64,000 nucleotides of DNA from an uncultured Prevotellaceae bacterium (GTDB lineage Bacteria; Bacteroidota; Bacteroidia; Bacteroidales; Bacteroidaceae). The stretch is from positions 1 to 64,000 of the forward strand of contig ONCK01000001.1 in NCBI GenBank assembly GCA_900316315.1, in the 5' to 3' direction. Shown here in pieces: positions 61,553 through 64,000 of this stretch (within the stretch, counting starts at the first letter, position 1; every line of letters begins with the position of its first letter). The notes beneath the pieces were generated by a model that saw only the letters and a list, made by a program, of their open reading frames with translations, did no database searches and was not told the DNA's origin. A program made the translations under genes and the position numbers.

Positions 61553-63076
61553 ATGCGTAGTATCCTATATATTTGTTTTCTCTCCTTTCTACTCCTGACC
61601 CCTGTCCCCTCGACGGCGCAGACGCGCACCCGTAAGCGGGCCTCCACCACCCAGAAGTCCTCCTCACGCCACACTACCCGCACGACCTCGTCATCGGCCA
61701 AGACCAAGCGTAATACTCCCGCCACCCGCAAGCGCACCACCCGCGCCACAAAAGCCAAGACTCCCTCTGTGAGCAGCCTCAGGTCCCGGCGCGACCAGCT
61801 ACAGCGCGAACTGCGCGCCAACGAGGCGCGTCTCCGCTCTACCGACATGGATGTGAAGCGCCAGCTCTCCGACCTTGCCGTCATCAATGGCAAGATAGAC
61901 AAGCAACGACGCGCTATAGACGACATACAGTACCAGATTGACTCTCTCAATCACCATATTAACCGACTCTCCAACGACTACAGCGTCCTCAGCAAGCAGC
62001 TGCAGGACCGCCGTTCCAAATACCGCCGCTCCTTGCTCTACCTCTATCGCAACAAAGGCCAACAGAGTAAACTTCTCTTCATACTCTCGGCTAACAGCTT
62101 CAGCCAGATGCTCCGCCGCTACCGGTATGTGCGCGAGTACGCCAAATACCAGCAGGCGCAAGGCCGACTCATACAGAAGAAGCAGCAACAAGTAGCCCAA
62201 GTCAAAGGACTCCTCGTCAAGACCCAGAGCGACAAGTCATCCGCCCTCCGGCAGCAGCGCAACGAGAACACACTCCTCACCCAGCAGCAAGGAAAACAAC
62301 AGGAGAGTGTCAAGCAGCTGCAAAACAAGCAGCGGCAAATACGCAACGTCATCGCAGCCAATAAGAAAGAGATGGCTCAGCTCAATGCCCGCATCGACTA
62401 CTATGTCAGACTAGCCATCGAGCAGGAGCGCAAGCGCCGCGAGGCGGAGATACGGGCCCGCGCCGAGGCAGCACGCAAGAAGGCGCTCGCCGAAGAGGCA
62501 GCGCGCCGCAAGGCACAGGCTGCCGCCGAGTCCCGCACCAACAGCAGCTCTAAGTCTTCCACTGCCGCTAGGGAAACTCCTTCCGAGACCGGCAGAGCGA
62601 GTTCCGAGTCCCCCAAGACCGCACCCATGGAGTCGTATCGCACAAGCAGCACCGAGTACGCACTCAGCCAGAACTTCGCTTCCAACAAGGGCCGTCTGCC
62701 CATGCCTATCACGGGCAGCTACATCATCACAGCCCATTACGGATCTTACAACATGGAAGGCCTGCACAACGTACAGCTGAGTAACAAAGGCATCAACGTC
62801 ACTGGGCACCCCGGAGCCGCGGCCCGCTGTATCTTCCCGGGAGTTGTGAGCTACGTATTCTCCCTCGGGGGCATGTACAACGTACTTGTCCGCCACGGCA
62901 GCTACATCTCCGTCTACTGCAACCTCTCCTCTATCTCCGTAAGCAAGGGCCAGCACATCAGTGCCCGCGCTACCATCGGCCGCATCGCCAATGATGCCTC
63001 CGGCCGCCCAACCCTGCACTTCCAGCTCCGCAAGGAGACCTCCACGCTCAATCCTGAGTCCTGGCTGGCCCGATAG
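61553..63076 (+). CDS. EnvC-like murein hydrolase activator (degenerate M23)
   Basis: 507 residues with signal peptide (ICFLSFLLLTPVPSTAQ), a basic Ser/Thr/Arg-rich linker to about residue 75, a long coiled coil (about 76-300: LQRELRANEARLRSTDMDVK ... RQIRNVIAANKKEMAQLNAR), a Lys/Arg/Ala-rich stretch and a C-terminal LytM/M23 domain (ITGSYIITAHYGSYNMEGLHN ... GGMYNVLVRHGSYISVYCNL ... RPTLHFQLRKETSTLNPESW). The zinc-binding H-x-x-x-D is replaced (LHNVQLSNKG) although H-F-Q remains, so it is probably not a peptidase. This is the EnvC/NlpD situation, where the domain activates a cell-division amidase in the periplasm. Confidence 0.88.
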   Translation: MRSILYICFLSFLLLTPVPSTAQTRTRKRASTTQKSSSRHTTRTTSSSAKTKRNTPATRKRTTRATKAKTPSVSSLRSRRDQLQRELRANEARLRSTDMDVKRQLSDLAVINGKIDKQRRAIDDIQYQIDSLNHHINRLSNDYSVLSKQLQDRRSKYRRSLLYLYRNKGQQSKLLFILSANSFSQMLRRYRYVREYAKYQQAQGRLIQKKQQQVAQVKGLLVKTQSDKSSALRQQRNENTLLTQQQGKQQESVKQLQNKQRQIRNVIAANKKEMAQLNARIDYYVRLAIEQERKRREAEIRARAEAARKKALAEEAARRKAQAAAESRTNSSSKSSTAARETPSETGRASSESPKTAPMESYRTSSTEYALSQNFASNKGRLPMPITGSYIITAHYGSYNMEGLHNVQLSNKGINVTGHPGAAARCIFPGVVSYVFSLGGMYNVLVRHGSYISVYCNLSSISVSKGQHISARATIGRIANDASGRPTLHFQLRKETSTLNPESWLAR

Positions 63077-63147
63077 CATATCGCCTAAGCCCTGCCGGCT
63101 GCCGTACCGACGCCCATCGAGGCCTGCCAGCCAAGACCTATTCCTAC

Positions 63148-63232
63148 CTAAGTCCGACCCTGTCACAACAAGGTCGGACTTAGTCTAAAACAAGATCTGA
63201 TGTAATTTAAATTAGGTCTGATGTAGTTTGGG
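63148..63232 (+). repeat. Period-21 units forming a terminator-like hairpin
   Basis: CTAAGTCCGACC (63148-63159) and GGTCGGACTTAG (63172-63183) are perfect inverses, 72 bp after the EnvC-like stop. Downstream are further units GATCTGATGTAATTT (63194) and GGTCTGATGTAGTTT (63215), 21 bp apart. So an opposed pair of units makes a hairpin that could stop transcription. The rest of the 448-bp gap holds only the next promoter. Confidence 0.65.
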
Positions 63233-63489
63233 CTGCAAAACATCTTGCCGTTGCGCCCCTCCTATCCGCTTTTTCGGTTCAGCCTGCTACATCTCTGTCG
63301 TTGCCGCCCGTTCACTACAGGCGGGCAGCCTGCACAGCCAGTCCCTTATCTCATATCACACATCGCCAGACTCCACGTCTCCTCCAAGCCGTCTTGTCAC
63401 ATGCCTACGACGCCAAATCAGACGACTTCGACGAAAAAGTGAACAATAAACACCCAAATTTTCACTCCGAGATCTCTCATTATTTTTAT

Positions 63490-63497
63490 TAACTTTG
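63490..63497 (+). promoter_or_regulatory. -7 promoter box of the last gene
   Basis: TAACTTTG, 27 bp before ATG 63525. Confidence 0.65.
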
Positions 63498-63524
63498 CAT
63501 CTGACACCTTCATAAGCGGCTCTG

Positions 63525-64000
63525 ATGAAATTTGCGTCCCTCCAGGTCCTCCTGCTCCTCTGTCTTGGCCTACTCAGTGGCTGCGACAAGTTTGAGTATC
63601 ACCCCTACGACGCCCACATCTCGGGTTCGCAGGGTCTGACCGCGCGCAACATCGAGCAAATCCAGAGCCAGTGCGCAGGCAAGGACACCCTGCGTGTCGC
63701 GCAAATCAGCGACACGCAACGATGGTACGACGAGACACAAGCTCTCGTCGACGCCATCAATGCCAGAGGCGACGTAGACTTTGTCATCCACTGCGGAGAC
63801 CAGAGCGACTTCGGACTTACCAAGGAGTTTGAGTGGCAGAGAGACATCATGGCAGGATTTAAGATGCCCTGGGTCTGCATCATCGGCAATCACGACTGCC
63901 TCGGTACCGGCGAGGACGTATACCATGCGATGTACGGCAGTGACGATTTTGCCTTCAACGCCAGTTTTCTCCACGTAGTCTGCCTCAATACCGTCGCCTT
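63525..64000 (+). CDS. Lipoprotein metallophosphoesterase (partial)
   Basis: The frame runs off the window after 158 codons. MKFASLQVLLLLCLGLLSGC is a lipoprotein signal ending in lipobox L-S-G-C. Calcineurin-like phosphoesterase motifs follow: LRVAQISDTQ (D-x-Q/H), FVIHCGDQSDFG (G-D) and VCIIGNHDCLG (G-N-H-D). Outer-membrane or periplasmic, dinuclear metal centre. The first motif has Gln where His is usual. Substrate unknown; a second phosphoesterase of the same superfamily, but Tat-exported, is at 48128. Confidence 0.88.
   Translation, partial: MKFASLQVLLLLCLGLLSGCDKFEYHPYDAHISGSQGLTARNIEQIQSQCAGKDTLRVAQISDTQRWYDETQALVDAINARGDVDFVIHCGDQSDFGLTKEFEWQRDIMAGFKMPWVCIIGNHDCLGTGEDVYHAMYGSDDFAFNASFLHVVCLNTVA

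Overview
The window comes from a member of the Bacteroidales (Bacteroidota); the genus cannot be fixed from the sequence. The reasons are promoters of the Bacteroides type (a TAnnTTTG -7 box, often with a TTG about 19 bp upstream) in front of at least 16 transcripts, a serine palmitoyltransferase, a GH97 glycosidase, a DUF4292 lipoprotein, SLBB-rich polysaccharide export protein, a fused NfnB/NfnA-type flavoprotein, and a gyrA with an acidic tail. No rRNA, tRNA or CRISPR array was recognised.

Positions 1 to about 5150 are visibly more AT-rich than the rest and form the right-hand end of an acquired island. It holds an AbiEii-type nucleotidyltransferase, a zinc-ribbon protein broken by a one-base shift, two uncharacterised proteins, the N-terminal stump of an agmatine deiminase-family protein and a GIY-YIG-like protein. 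The island abuts the 3' end of mnmE, where the last 18 bp of mnmE are present twice; both copies encode FCVGK-stop with only synonymous differences. This looks like a tyrosine-recombinase attachment site of the kind used by SGI1-type islands. The other end of the island lies outside the window.

The remainder is GC-rich chromosome. 5.1-13.5 kb (minus strand): mnmE-udp, a periplasmic propeller-like protein, a PP2C-like phosphatase, a small unknown protein and a large amidase/golvesin-domain protein. 13.6-27.7 kb: a membrane polyferredoxin, an unusual PEP-synthase-like ATP-grasp protein divergent from gdhA, serine palmitoyltransferase divergent from a diacylglycerol/sphingoid-type lipid kinase, a candidate small RNA, rplU-rpmA, and the fused flavoprotein. 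27.8-39 kb (minus): a DUF4965-type glutaminase-like protein with a GH97 glycosidase, an MTA/SAH nucleosidase-like protein, mnmA, a TPR protein and gyrA. 39-52 kb is rich in cell-surface functions: a three-gene phosphonate operon (PEP mutase fused to two nucleotidyltransferase domains, phosphonopyruvate decarboxylase, phosphonoacetaldehyde reductase) predicted to make 2-hydroxyethylphosphonate, divergent from UDP-glucose dehydrogenase and UDP-glucuronate epimerase, then rfbB and a LolD-type ATPase. 52.9-55.4 kb is a six-SLBB export protein. 56.9-64 kb: dgt, dut, and a dut-TPR-DUF4292-EnvC envelope operon, then the start of a lipoprotein phosphoesterase.

The most unusual signal is in the gaps between genes. 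At least eight intergenic loci carry degenerate tandem arrays with a period of exactly 21 bp and a core like ACATCSGACCTTG. In two of the largest gaps (about 23.4 and 56.1 kb) such an array sits inside a ~295 bp repeated element of opposite orientation, bounded by TTTATATAAAAAA-like ends and containing a hairpin whose stem shows a compensatory change. Other 21-bp (or 63-bp) repeats of different sequence occur at 19.6, 36.4 and 39.2-39.5 kb.
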